Source of the DNA: Linnemannia elongata
Lineage: Eukaryota; Mortierellomycota; Mortierellomycetes; Mortierellales; Mortierellaceae
Reading direction: 5' to 3'
DNA: 64,000 nucleotides
NCBI GenBank assembly: GCA_036320915.1
Contig: JAXBDG010000002.1
Location: 1,302,001 to 1,366,000 of the forward strand
In this document: positions 12,532 to 23,787 of the stretch, in pieces
How the letters are laid out: every line of letters begins with the position of its first letter
Position numbering within the stretch: position 1 is the first letter of the stretch
The notes under the pieces: model-generated
Databases searched by the model: none
The model's input: only the letters and a program-made list of their open reading frames with translations
Told to the model about the DNA's origin: nothing
Made by a program: the position numbers and the translations under genes

Positions 12532-14841
12532 GCTGGGGTTGGTAGGTTGAGAAGAAGGAGGAGAAGGGAGGAAACGCGTGGGAAGGAGGGGTTGGTTGTT
12601 CTCGTTGCTGTCTTCCGAAGAACGCTCACGTGATGCATTTTGTTTCCCTTTGTTTCTAGGTTTCTAGGGACCGTGCGATGAAAAAGTGCATGGATGTTGC
12701 AATCCTCCTTCGTCTCTTCCGCTTCGCAACAGTTGAATGCTCTTCATCGCGAACCCTTGAACCCTTGTCTAATTTCAAGTCAAAAAAGACGGCGGCTGTG
12801 AGGTGTTTCTGTATGTCGTTTTTGTTCTTATTCCAATGAATGGTTGTACGAAAGGTGCAACATTTTTCTTGCTTTCTTCAAGTTTAAATCCCGTGCCAAT
12901 ATATAACGGGTTTTCAAGGGGATGGATGCCCCATCTTTTATTGTATAAGAAACTAACAACTATGAATAGTTCAAAAGAGTGTTAAGAGTTTTCAGAAAGA
13001 AAAGGGGGGGGGGAACGCGCGATGATGGAGTGTGAAGGATAGTAGACGAAATACAACTACGTCTGTTTTATGCAAGGTAGGCGCGATGGTCAGGATTCTG
13101 AACAAGAAGAGATACAAAAAGGTGTCGTAATAAAAAGAAGGGAAAATACATAAACATACATTTGAAAGTTATGGAGCTGTGAAAAGAAGACGAACATATG
13201 ATGGGAAAGATATGAAGAGAGTGATGATGATGATAAGGCATTAACGGGAGAACAATATCTGAGAATGGTACAAAGGTGTACCGAATCTCGCTTCCTGCTG
13301 GGAGGTGGTTGGAATGTGGGGGTGAAGGCAAGATGGTCTAGCGGTGGCGGCAGTGGGAGGGCGCTTAGTTAGCGTATCTGTGTCAAAGGGCGACTGGACG
13401 TCTCAACAGACTGAGTGCAGAACAAACCTCGGGGAGCGAAGAACTCGGTCGACAAGCACTGTTGTTGATGTTGATGTTAATGTTGATGTTAATGTTGTTG
13501 TTGTTGGATCTCCTGTTCGACTTGAGCTCCGAGTTGTTAATGCTGATGGAGTGTCAATGGTGGGTGCTATGATTTGTGCTGATCTATCAAAGGCAGTACC
13601 TGTTATTCCACTTATTTAGCCATTGGGATCAAAAACGACCCTCAGCTTCTTTCTCACCACATCCTCTTTCCCAGCTGTTCATATCACAGAGAGCATGTGG
13701 GTCTGCTGGTCATTCGTAGGCAACGTTTCCACTGAGACACCGGGAGTATTGAACATTGAACTGCGGGGTCATCTGTCGCCGTCACGCCGGTGGCAGGGTG
13801 GCCCCGTTTCCTGCGGCTTCCTTGGCCGTGTTCTTGCTCATGCTAACACCTCCGGACAGGCTGAGGTTCGCTGTAGCCGCGTTGTTGTTGAGCGGATCGC
13901 TTGCGATTACCAATGCTGAATTCTCGTCCGCCGAAGGATTGACATCACTCGTGCTAGCCACCCCGTTGTCTCCAGCAACTGTGCTGGGGTTTCTGGCACT
14001 ACATCGCCACCGGTTGTTGTTACACCTCCTGATCTGTTTAAGCTTGGGCCAGTTGTTGACGATATTAATATTAGCAGCAGCATTGATGGACTCGCCAACT
14101 TTAGCAAGTCCTGTCGGAGCATCTGCGGACGCTTGGTTCGTTGAAGTAGAAGCGAAAACTGCTTCCTCGGCAGCGATTAGAGCCTCTAGCAACAGAAAGG
14201 CGACCAAAACTCGGCAGTGAGGGAGGGACGTAAGAACGGTCTGCGTGGCGAGCTGCGGAAAAACGGGGGCTGCGTGCTGGCATATACACCATCTAAGAGA
14301 TGCCTAGCCTCAGTACTCATGGTAGCCTGCACCGGCCCGTTCCATTTTTGTGAAGTGTATTAGGGGCTATATCCTCCATAACAGAGCAGTGGTGGCATTC
14401 AAAACCCCTTCACCGCTTGGTAGCTTTTGCAAAGTAGGTTTTGATGGAGTAGTTAGATCGAACCCATTTCCTCTAGAAATCTTCGCGTGGACAAGACGCG
14501 GTGGGTTAGTGATGTGTCGGTCATAGTTTTGGTTCTTCCTGTTGTTGCTGTTGTTGTCTGTGAGCGGCAAGGGTAGGTTGTGGGCCGTTTCATACAACAG
14601 CGTAAGAGAGACGCTAGTGTTTACCCTCTTCTATAGGTAAAACTGGTAGAGGATGCTTAAGGTGCAAACAGCAGGAGGAACATATCTCGACGAACTCTTC
14701 CCTACTCTTTGTTATGTGGGAATGTCGGTAAGAAATACTTCGTACACATTACCATTCCTCTGTTCCCACAACCTTCGCGTATACATCCCGTTTGTACAAT
14801 ACATTCCCCTGCTTCTTTTTCGAAGATCCACTTTTTTCATT

Positions 14842-14928
14842 GGGCAGTTTCGGAAAATTTCCATGTAAGGGAAATATTGATAATTTTACACGGTGTGAGT
14901 CCACCAAAAATCTTTTCCGAAACTGCCT
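14842..14928. repeat. Short inverted repeat (15-16 nt arms), hairpin or tiny TIR element
   Basis: The left arm GGCAGTTTCGGAAAA (14843-14857) is matched exactly by its reverse complement at 14913-14927, with a 55-nt AT-rich spacer. Arms this long and exact are unlikely by chance. They could be terminal inverted repeats of a very small MITE remnant or a transcribed hairpin. No clear target-site duplication is seen. Confidence 0.6.
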
Positions 14929-15269
14929 ATTAGCGCACACGATGGGAATGTAAATTTACATCCAACCAATCATAGTGCGTGATAGTCCCATATGGGGGTG
15001 ATGGTCCCGTCTTGTATGAACATTGAGTTTCGAAGTGGTGGTTTCAGGCTGGGATGCGGACAACAGACTGGTCCAAGCCACTCCTTCAAAGAGGCATGAA
15101 ACCCCTATCAAGAGGGTCCCTGATGGCGCATGGTGAGCATCCCAGATTGCTATCTGTTGGTTGAGCAAAAAATGAGTACTTGAAGGGTCAAAGAAATTGG
15201 TAGAAACAACATGTCTTGAGAACAATGCGGGGAGAATAATAGGGCACCATATCATGGCTTTATCGATGG

Positions 15270-15530
15270 CACGTTGGCGCGGAGGAGCTAAGCTGGTTGT
15301 CTTTTATCGCGAGGATCAACTTCTCTTTCTTACCTTCTTTTAGTCTGTCACCTTGTATCCTTCTCCATCAAAGAGCCAACTTTACAACTTTTCAATGTTT
15401 TGGGTACGGATGTCATCATCAAAATGACCCACCTGAGGGCACGTTCGTTCCTAAGGGGTTTAAAGTTTCCCAAGTGCATCCCACCTGCAGTTACCGAGGA
15501 TTGACAAAAAAATTGCTCGTAGTATAAAAG
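15270..15530 (+). promoter_or_regulatory. Alkaline phosphatase promoter: TATA box and two CACGTT motifs
   Basis: TATAAAAG lies at 15523-15530, 137 nt before the ATG at 15667, followed by a C/T-rich stretch. CACGTT occurs at 15270-15275 and 15440-15445. CACGTG/CACGTT are the known core sites of the Pho4/NUC-1 bHLH phosphate-starvation factors in ascomycetes. Their use here is inferred from the gene they precede. Confidence 0.45.
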
Positions 15531-15666
15531 GAAGTATACGTCCCCTCTCTTTTTTTGTTCTTCAGCTCATCCAAGCCCTCTCCTCCTCTCCTCCTTCCGC
15601 CCTCTCTCCCCCTCCTTCACACCCTTCACCCGGTTTTTTGCTCTTCATAGCCCCTTTTCATTCACA

Positions 15667-18056
15667 ATGGTCAAGGTTCTCTCGTTGGCTTTGTACTCCC
15701 TCGCCACAGCCATTTCTGCTGTATCGGCCCAACTTGATCGCCCTGGTCAATTCTATCGTCTTGGTGCCTGCCCTGACCTTGGATGTGTCTTCCCCCCAGA
15801 CAGGTAACTTTTCACCTTTTCTTTCCCTGCATGCTCCCTACCTCCTTCACACACACATTCCTACGACAAAGTTAACAGGATACGTCAGACATATCGTATT
15901 CTAACGATCTGTTCGTTCATTTTTCCATACATACCTTGAATAGAACCAACTTCCTTGCTGGTGCAAAGTTCGACGTCCGTGTCGAGGTCCACGGTGAGGA
16001 TCAGATTCAACCCGACACCGACTACTCCCTTTCCATCCGCAAGCTCTCCAAGGCCGATACCAAGGACCGCAAGAACAACAGCAACAAACCCGTGGATTTC
16101 ACTAAGTTCACAAAGGTTCAGCCTGACGCCCCCGAAGCCTGGAACTTTTCCTACTTCAAGGACGCAGCCGCTTACTGGAAATCCCAGTCCGGTGACAGGA
16201 ACGCCTCAACAACCGTCAATGTTGCTTCGTCCGCTTGGCGCAACATCCAGCTCCGTGAACCCGGCACCTACGAAGTCCTCCTCAAGTACCAGGACAAGGC
16301 TTCGGGCAGTCAGAAGACTTTCCAATTGATTTGGAATGTTAACGCCGTCCCCAAGAAGCGCAAGGCCAAGAATGTTATTTTGTTCATTGGCGATGGCATG
16401 ACGACTGCCATGATCACGGCCGCCCGTTTGATCTCCAAGCCCCACGTCTCCGGTCTGTACCAGAAGCGGATGCATATGGATCAGTTCCCTGTCCTGGGCC
16501 ATGTCATGACCCACTCTGTCGATTCCTTGATCACAGATTCTGCCAACTCGGCCTCGGCCTACAATACGGGCCACAAGTCCTCCTCCGGCGCGCTGGGTGT
16601 CTATGCCGACTCGTCCCCTAGTCCCTTTGATGACCCCAAGCAAGAGTTGCTCGCTCAGTTGTTAAGACGTCGGTCCAAAAAGAACGGCGGCAAGGGCGGT
16701 GTCGGCATCGTCACGACCGCTGAGGTCCAGGATGCAACCCCCGCAGCCGTTTTCTCGCATACTCGCCAGCGTGGCGAGAAGGCCACCATTGTTGACCAGA
16801 TGATCCATGGACAGGACCCCGTCGTTGCAGATGTGATCCTCGGAGGCGGTGGAAAGTTCTTCCATAGCAAGAACGGCGGCAAGTCCCTCAACGGAACCGA
16901 CTATTATGAGGCATACTCCAAGGAGCGTGGCTACAAAACCGTCTTTGACCGCGACGAGCTGCTGGCCTACAATGGCAAGGATCCTCTCCTGGGAATCTTT
17001 CACTCGAGCAACCTGGACGTCTGGCTGGATCGCAATGTTTACAAGGGCAACCTCAACCAGACCGGCTCGGATCCCCGTGGCTCGGGATTGCCTGCTTTGA
17101 ACCAGCCTAACCTGGACGATATGGTCATCAAAGGATTGGAAGTTCTGGACAAGCGCTACCGCAAGGAGGGTTGGTTCATGATGGCAGAAGCGGCCTCGGT
17201 CGACAAAATGATGCACCCTCTCGACTATGACCGTGCTCTGGCCGATCTCTTGGAATTGGACAACACCATCGGCAAGACTAAGGACTGGCTCAAGCGCAAC
17301 AACCTTGACAAAGACACCCTCATCCTCACCACCGCCGACCATGGGTACGTTCACATGCTCCGTTCCATTCTTGTTCTTGTTGACTTTCAACCAACTAGCT
17401 AGATCATTCACTAACCCTCAATCCATACTCTCCTCTTCCTTCCCTCCATCTAGCCACTCATTCGACGTTTACGGCTCCGTTGATACCCAATACTTCAACT
17501 CCTTCTCAGACTCACAAGAGGTCGAAAAGAAGAACTCTATCGGAACCTACGAGAACTCGGGCTGGCCCTCCTACGTCGACGCTGACAGCGACGGCTTCCC
17601 TGATGAATGGAACGTCCGCTATACCTTGGCCGCCGGCACTGCCGGTTTCCCTACCCATCGTGAGGACTTCCAGGTCAACGTCAATGGTGCCCGTATCCCC
17701 GCCGTCGCTCAAGGTAGCTCTCACCACCACTTCAAGGGTAAGTCATTCTTTTCCGTTCATTCCTTTCTCCTATGCTTCTGTGCGCAGTATACAAGGCCGG
17801 AACAAAGCACTTCACACTAATTTTCCTTTCCTCTTCTTTTCATCCAACAGTCTACGAGGCTAACCCCGAGGATGCCCCCCATGGAATTAACAAAGCCGGC
17901 ACATTGGGCGGCAATGAGTCCGTCGGAGTCCACTCCCTTCAGGACGTACCCATCTTTGCCTCGGGCCCCGGATCGGAACTCTTCGCCGGTGTCCAGGACA
18001 ACACCGAGATCTTTCACAAGATTGCCGAGGTCTTGGGCTTGGGCGAGCAGAAGTAA
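15667..18056 (+). CDS. Secreted alkaline phosphatase with N-terminal beta domain
   Basis: Four exons fit: 15667-15803, 15944-17344, 17454-17737 and 17851-18056, giving 675 aa. Residues 1-21 form a signal peptide ending 'AVSAQ'. Residues ~25-180 form an N-terminal domain ('ACPDLGCVFPPDR', 'FQLIWNVNAVPKK') that I do not recognise by name. The phosphatase domain follows: 'NVILFIGDGM' (metal-binding Asp near 196), 'TDSANSASAYNTGHKSS' (nucleophile Ser near 245), 'SVDKMMHPLDY', 'TADHGHSFDVYG', and a late 'VGVHSLQDVPIFASGPGS' with the last metal-binding His. A 'DADSDGFPDEW' loop near the third exon resembles a calcium-binding DxDxDG loop. The enzyme should hydrolyse phosphomonoesters outside the cell or at the wall. 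TATA and CACGTT motifs lie upstream. It converges on U2SURP with 168 bp between stops. Confidence 0.92.
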
Positions 18057-18224
18057 AAATCCGAGCCAAAGAGTCAAAATGTAACAAAATACCATAAGGA
18101 AGAGCAACCTCCCCCTGTTTTTACATAGTTCATCATTCATCCATTAACCTCACATATCTTCACACGACATTGCACATATTTCTTCAAAGAATAAAATGTT
18201 CTTCACATATATTCGAAAACTTGC

Positions 18225-21200
18225 TCAAAGTGGTACACCGTCGAGATCATCGTCATCCATGGGTACACCATCCAGATCTTCATCCAGAGGGACACCATCC
18301 AAATCTTCATCCACATTGGTATCGTCACCCATCGGCTCGCCATCAATATCACCATCCCTTGCCTCAACCGTCTCCAAGTTACTCAGCCGCCCGAACCCAG
18401 CAGTCATCGAAGCAGTCGTCGAAGATATAGGCGAATCCACATTCGTCTGCTGCTGCTGTCCTGCTTCGCATGCCCCTGCTCCAACGTCCCTTCGAACCAA
18501 GAGGTTGCCCAAATTAGCAATATAGTGCTGAGGAAACACGATCCAGTTCTCCCAGACCCCCAAGACAGCCGTAATCTGCCTCCGGAACTGCTCTGCCTTC
18601 ATTCGTGCATCGATCTGGCGATAGATCGTATTAAGGCCCTCAAACATCACGGGAAGCTTGACCTCGAGCGCCGACCGGAGTTTCCACACGTTCGGTAGAG
18701 GGATACTACTGTTGTGCAAGATGTCCGAGATCAAGTAGAGACGGGCCATCCGCACTTGCTGTGGGGTCGTCGACAGAACCATTGCCTCCACTAAGATTTG
18801 CACAATCTATTGCAATAAAAAATATAAGAGTCAAAGGGTTGTTGTTTCGCCATCATCCAGTCCTCTTCGTATCCAAATACCATTTGGAGCGTCAAAGACA
18901 TACCTCGTCTGCGGCTTCAGCGTGTTGCATGCAGAATAACATGGCTCGACCAATCGACCGCCGTTGACTCGTAATCATCCTCAATTGTGCCTCAAAGAAC
19001 CCTCTCTCGCCTCGACTGAGTGTTCCCCTAACAATCGCCTTCTCAAACTCCTCCTCATGTGCCTCCAAGAGCCGTTGGTCCTCTTCCATGATCTCGTCCG
19101 AGAATGTCATCAAAGGTGGAACCCACATTGGCCCACCTTCAACCATCTTGAACGGCTCTGTCCTCCACCGCGTCGCTGTGTCCCCCTGTTTCATCGAATA
19201 CAACCTCCAGCGGTAATAGATATGTTCTGGCGACTATTCGTAAATAGCAGAGAAGCTGTTAGAGCCGTCCAAGGCACATGCTGTCTTATATATAATACAC
19301 AAGATCATAACTATAAGAAAATTACCTTGAGGTTAATCAAGAAGGCAAAGGAAGGATTCCGGAACTCTTTTTCGATGAGGACGTCTTCAAAATCAGCGCC
19401 GTTGATCAGTACTTTCTCAATCACGCGATGGATGATGACAAGCGTCTTGGGGTCCGTTGGTTTGGTCACAATTATATCTGTGCTTGAAGGGGGTACTGTT
19501 TTCCTGACCTGGATCTTGGCTGCTTTTGGTGGCGCCTTGTAGTCCTTGTGAACTGTAGCATGATCGTAATTTACCGTGTTAGCTTCGAAGTTCTTTTCGC
19601 CAACCATCTGAAAAACATCAGCATATTTTCCTTGTTCTTACCAAAGAGAGGTTCAGCAGGGATAGGGGCTGCTTTGCTCCAGCCGAGTTTCACAGGGAAG
19701 CTAAGAATTTCTTTCCCTTCCATCTCCCTCAACGCCTTTGCCGCATCTCCACGCTCCATAAAGTTGACAAACCCAATGTTGCAGCCCCTGTCAATCTCCT
19801 CCTGCGTCCTAGGCCACATGACCTTGACACTGGCGATAGGTCCGTATATGCCAAACTCCATGCAGAGTTGCTCTTCGTTAACTTGTGGGTGAAGATTTCC
19901 GACGTACAAGTTTGACGTGCTTGGATCACCCGTGTCTCTTGATTCCGTTTTATATTCACCTAGTAGACGAAAAAAAAAACATCGTACAGCAAAATGATAT
20001 TAGTACATGAACACAAGAGCATCCTAGGTAGTAGAATAGCCACATCCCGAAGAAGGCAGCATTCAAGTTCTTGTTACCAGCAGCTGTATGGCCTAGCTTG
20101 TTACTTGCACGCTCTTCTCGTTCTGCTTGAGCCCTATTATTGTTGCATGATTCCAGGGTTAAATATCAAAATGCTGTCAGATCCATGTCCTATAATCATA
20201 TCATAATGTGCGCTGCTAGTCTGCAATGTGAAAGTGGCCACTTTGCCGTACTTTTTGATTGCCTCTAAATGGTCATCCATCTCCTTCTTCCGACGGGCTT
20301 TGGCATCGCGAATATAAAGTGTGCTCTCCTGCTCCTGTACTGCCTTGGTGCCAGGCGACTTTATAGGCATTGCCGTCACTGACGCGGTTGTCGCTGCTGT
20401 AGTTGATGCTTGAACGAATCCTGGTGGCTTCTGTCCTGTCTTCGCTTTTGCCGCTGCTTCCTTTTCTGCCTCGTGCTCTTCCTCATCATCGTCCTGACCG
20501 AACACAGCTAATGTTGAATGTAATAGAAGAGTTGATTATTAGATCGATGCAAGTTCTATGCTGATTTAATTGACATACTTTTCGATAAACCAAAAGTATA
20601 GACACTTGACTTACAGACTGTTGGAACAAAGGTTGATTTCCCCTTGACAAACTTTTTGTTCTGCTTAGAGTTGTCCACATCAAAGGACGCAGTGAACTCC
20701 TCCAGTACCTTCTCTGCCTCCTCAGCTTCTTTCTATGATGGTGTGTAGAGCACAGATAAAAAGTGGGGCGGTTGCGTGGTGTGTGTGTTGGGTGTTTGAG
20801 GATGATGAGTTCTTGTGTTCAAACGAAAAAAGATCAAACAAGAACAAAAGGGTGCGGACCAAAATGTGAAGAAGAAGAAGCGCAAAAAGAACAAAAGAAG
20901 AAAGACGGATATCGCCAGAAGTAAAAGGAACGAAATAAAAGAAGGCTTTGGAGGTGATGCCAAGTGGTTGTCCTTCAAGATAGGATGTGCTGTACCCTTC
21001 GTTTCATCTCGGCTTCTTCCTTGTGTTTCTGGAAGGGGTTGGTGCGCTTCTGGGAGCCGATAGTGAATCCTGTGACCTTGCTATCGGCAATTGTCTATGT
21101 CATATACAATGGCATTTTTTCATAGACGGGTAAGTCTTTGGGTGCGCTAGTGTCAACTGGAGGTCATGTTGCTGGAGGCTGTTAAGGTTGACTTGGTTCC

Positions 21201-21271
21201 TTGTGGGCTACCTGTGCGGTGCTTGGCATGACCGATGTGATGCCGAATGGCAGCTTGCGTTCCTCTGCCAT
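18225..21271 (-). CDS. U2SURP: U2 snRNP-associated SURP motif protein (SR140/U2SURP)
   Basis: Nine minus-strand exons fit in phase: 21271-21212, 21094-20996, 20732-20615, 20507-20252, 20133-20078, 19959-19642, 19552-19326, 19233-18904 and 18806-18225, giving 681 aa. Seen: 'FTIGSQKRT' near the N-terminus, RRM at ~213-292 ('NLYVGNLHPQVNEEQLCMEF', 'VKVMWPRTQEE'), SURP module at ~320-395 ('LVIIHRVIEKVL', 'YYRWRLYSMKQGDTATRWRT'), and a CID-like helical domain at ~430-580 ('ARLYLISDILHNSS'). It ends in DLDGVPL-type acidic repeats. The family binds the 17S U2 snRNP. Unlike the human protein it stops after the DLDGVPL repeats and has no C-terminal RS domain. The acceptor of exon 7 was placed at 19552 because a CTAAC branch site precedes it and earlier acceptors run into a stop. 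Confidence 0.9.
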
Positions 21272-21572
21272 TGCTTCTGCTGCTAATAGTATAAGTGTAT
21301 GTCCTGTTGTGCTTTGCCAATGTGTATTCCTTGTGTCAGTCAGTCAGTCTCCTTGGTGATGTGAACGGTTCTAGGCAAAGACAAAAGTGTGCAGTCTTCG
21401 ACTGCAACGCTTCTCTTACAGTTGGTTGTTTGGCGGGTTCGAGCAGTCACATTGATATAGGTGTTGGGAACCGCACGCGAGAGAGCATGCGAACACAGAC
21501 TTCAAACCTTTTCTCTCTTTGTTCATTCCCTTCTTTCCCATTCACCGCACCCTTACACTCACTCCGTTCACG
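21272..21572. promoter_or_regulatory. Divergent promoter between U2SURP and CCDC97
   Basis: There are 301 bp between the two start codons, so both genes must share this region for initiation. The part next to CCDC97 is pyrimidine-rich. No TATA box or known binding site stands out. Confidence 0.5.
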
Positions 21573-23739
21573 ATGCCACTGTCACAGGAATCCATCGCAG
21601 CCGTACTTTCATACCTGGACCCATACCTCGACACCCTCGAAACAGGATTCCCAACGTCAACACGTCCCAATGAACCTTTGCTGACAAAGGAGCTCAAGCG
21701 CGCAAAAATCGAGGCAACCCTTCAAAAGGACGCAGCCATCTTTCTGGCCAAGTGGGGCTCCGTTATCCTCTACCCTCGGCCACAAGCAAAGATCGACGCT
21801 GGCAGCGAAGAGCCTAATGGTGTCAGCAGCGAGGCGTCACATAGAGTTGACTCGCTCACGTCTGCAAAGAACATTCTCGATTTATTTAGCCCCCTAGCAG
21901 GTGTGTAATGGTCAAGGTTGTGGATGGATTCGACATATTAATCACAAGGGATTGTTGCGTCTCATATTAACATTCCAATTTCGTTATTTTAATACTATAG
22001 TTGACTATGAAGTCAGGCATCATCTCACTAGGCTTTACCAACAGCTACAACAGCTCATGGAGCACGCCAGCTTTGAGGCATCGAGGCAGCAGCGACAGGA
22101 TCAGAGGCGGCCAACAGGATCCAGCAACGCCGATATAACCACAAGCAATAGTGTTCACAATCGATCGCACGGCTATAACCCAACTTCGACCACAAACTAT
22201 ATGGACATTGACCCCGATTTGTCAGCACAACAACCTAATGGCGATAGCAGGGACATCCCAGAAGAGGATCGCAAACCAAATCCGGGACAGAACGACCTCT
22301 TTACACGATCGACACTTTCACAGAAAACTCGTCGGAACAGGCGTCTAAACTATTTACTCCGCCACCTTGCGCCTCCAGATGCCAGTGGTGGATCCCCTGG
22401 TGTTGCTGCTGGCGCCTCTTCTACGAACTCCGCCTCCAGTGCCTCACGAGCCAAGGATGCCTCTAAAGGAACGTCGTCGTCTGCAGGGGCAAGTCAGAGT
22501 ACATCCAGTCGAGATCCTCGCAACCCGACCTTGGCCAGCATATTGTCCATCTCTGGATCCATGTCCAACCTCAGTTTCTCGGAGTCCACATATTTCTCGG
22601 ATGCAGAGATGGAAGCCAGGGCACCAGATCTGTACCAGCAGTACATTGGCCGATTCATGGATCAAGATGATGACCGGGACTCACAAGGTGAGGACGAAGA
22701 GGAGGAAGAGGAGGAAGATGACCAAGGAGAAGTGACAGGGGCAGAGGATGCGGATGACGAGCGAGAGGACACAGACACCAGACAGTCTTCGGCATCTCCT
22801 GAGCCGTTCGGCAAGGACGTTGGGTTGGTCGATCGGATACTGTGGAATATTGACCACCCGACAAGGAAACAGCAAAAGAAGCAGCGTCAGCAGGAACTCG
22901 AGAGGAGGAAGGAGGCACAAGAACGCAATGCAGGAGAGGCTCTCTCATCGTCCCAAGCCAGTACAGGGTCTTTGCACCAGCAGCAACGGTCTGCTGCTTC
23001 ACACGATCTGACAGATGCAGCAGTCGCACCCGCGGCTTCGGCATCTGAGTTTGAGGAAGAGTTTGACACCGAGAGTGAAGTCGACGATGCTGACATGGAG
23101 GATTCTGCTCAAAATCAGGAAAAGACATCAGAGCGAGGCGTGGAGGTGGAAATAGATGATCGTAAAGGTCCATTAAAGGACGTTGCCGACGACCAGCTTT
23201 TGGCCACGACCAGTGTCACTCCACCAATCCCTCCGACCCCGGTCCCTGGCATTGTATCATCAACATTTGCATCAGCAGCCATGACATTGGAGCAGCCCGA
23301 GAGTCGAGCACGATTTGCGGCGCTGGAGAGCGGGAACGGATTAGGTTCTTCTGAGGACGAGTCACCCGAGCTGGATCAGGAAACCAAGGAACGGAAAGAG
23401 GATCAGGAAATGCTTCGGCAGGAGTTTGTGTTGTTGATGAAGCAGCGGTTTTTGGACGGACTCGATTCGCAATTTGACTACTCTTTGGTTGACTTTGACG
23501 AAGACCTGGATGATCTGGAGCAGGAGGATCATGATGTGGAGGATCGATACTTTGACGCGGAGGATGAAGACGATGAAGACGATGATGATGATGGCGAGAT
23601 TTTGGACGGGCAATTGAGTTCGAGGCGACAGGTGGGCAGAGCTCCTGACTCTGGGCACCCGAGGCGGATGAATTATGACGAGCGAGTTCAGGCATGGGAG
23701 AATAGCGCACAGAATGGAGCTGGTGATTATGACTATTAG
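21573..23739 (+). CDS. CCDC97: CCDC97-family protein, splicing-associated
   Basis: Two exons, 21573-21900 and 22001-23739, give 688 aa. The conserved N-terminal part holds 'FLAKWGSVIL' and 'DYEVRHHLTRLYQQL'. The middle is a long Ser/Gln/Ala-rich, acidic insert with poly-Glu (near 'EDEEEEEEEDDQGE'), and it contains 'RRNRRLNYLLRHL' and 'LVDRILWNIDHPTRKQQKK'. The C-terminal signature is 'FVLLMKQRFLDGLDSQFDYS', then 'EDRYFD' and a poly-Asp tail, as in the CCDC97 C-terminal domain. Human CCDC97 is much shorter (~340 aa); the excess is low complexity. Association of CCDC97 with SF3B/U2 components is known from interaction studies, and the divergent pairing with U2SURP agrees with that. Coiled-coil content appears modest. 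It is tightly convergent with the next gene (48 bp between stops). Confidence 0.83.
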
Positions 23740-23787
23740 GACAGATCTCATTATTAAATGGCTATTATAGTATGATATATGGTTATT

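Larger units (their letters stand above)
12532..15666. other. Intergenic region with decayed coding-like sequence; no intact gene
   Basis: No complete gene can be supported in 3.1 kb. On the minus strand about 14290-13620 reads like fragments of a Ser/Thr/Asn-rich protein: a hydrophobic segment 'LVAFLLLEALIAAEEAVFA', an Asn/Ala/Ser-rich stretch, 'TPGVSVETLPTNDQQTHM', then a stop and a continuation 'KKLRVVFDPNG'. The pieces lie in different frames without plausible introns, and the best frame lacks an ATG. This fits a pseudogene or low-complexity sequence. The segment near 13460-13505 is a degenerate TTGATG repeat. From 15270 onward it is the promoter region of the alkaline phosphatase. Confidence 0.45.

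Noticed and set aside
13328..13420. tRNA-like 'GGTCTAGCGGTGG' segment
   Set aside because: No matching acceptor stem, anticodon loop or TpsiC arm (GGTTCGA) at the right distance.
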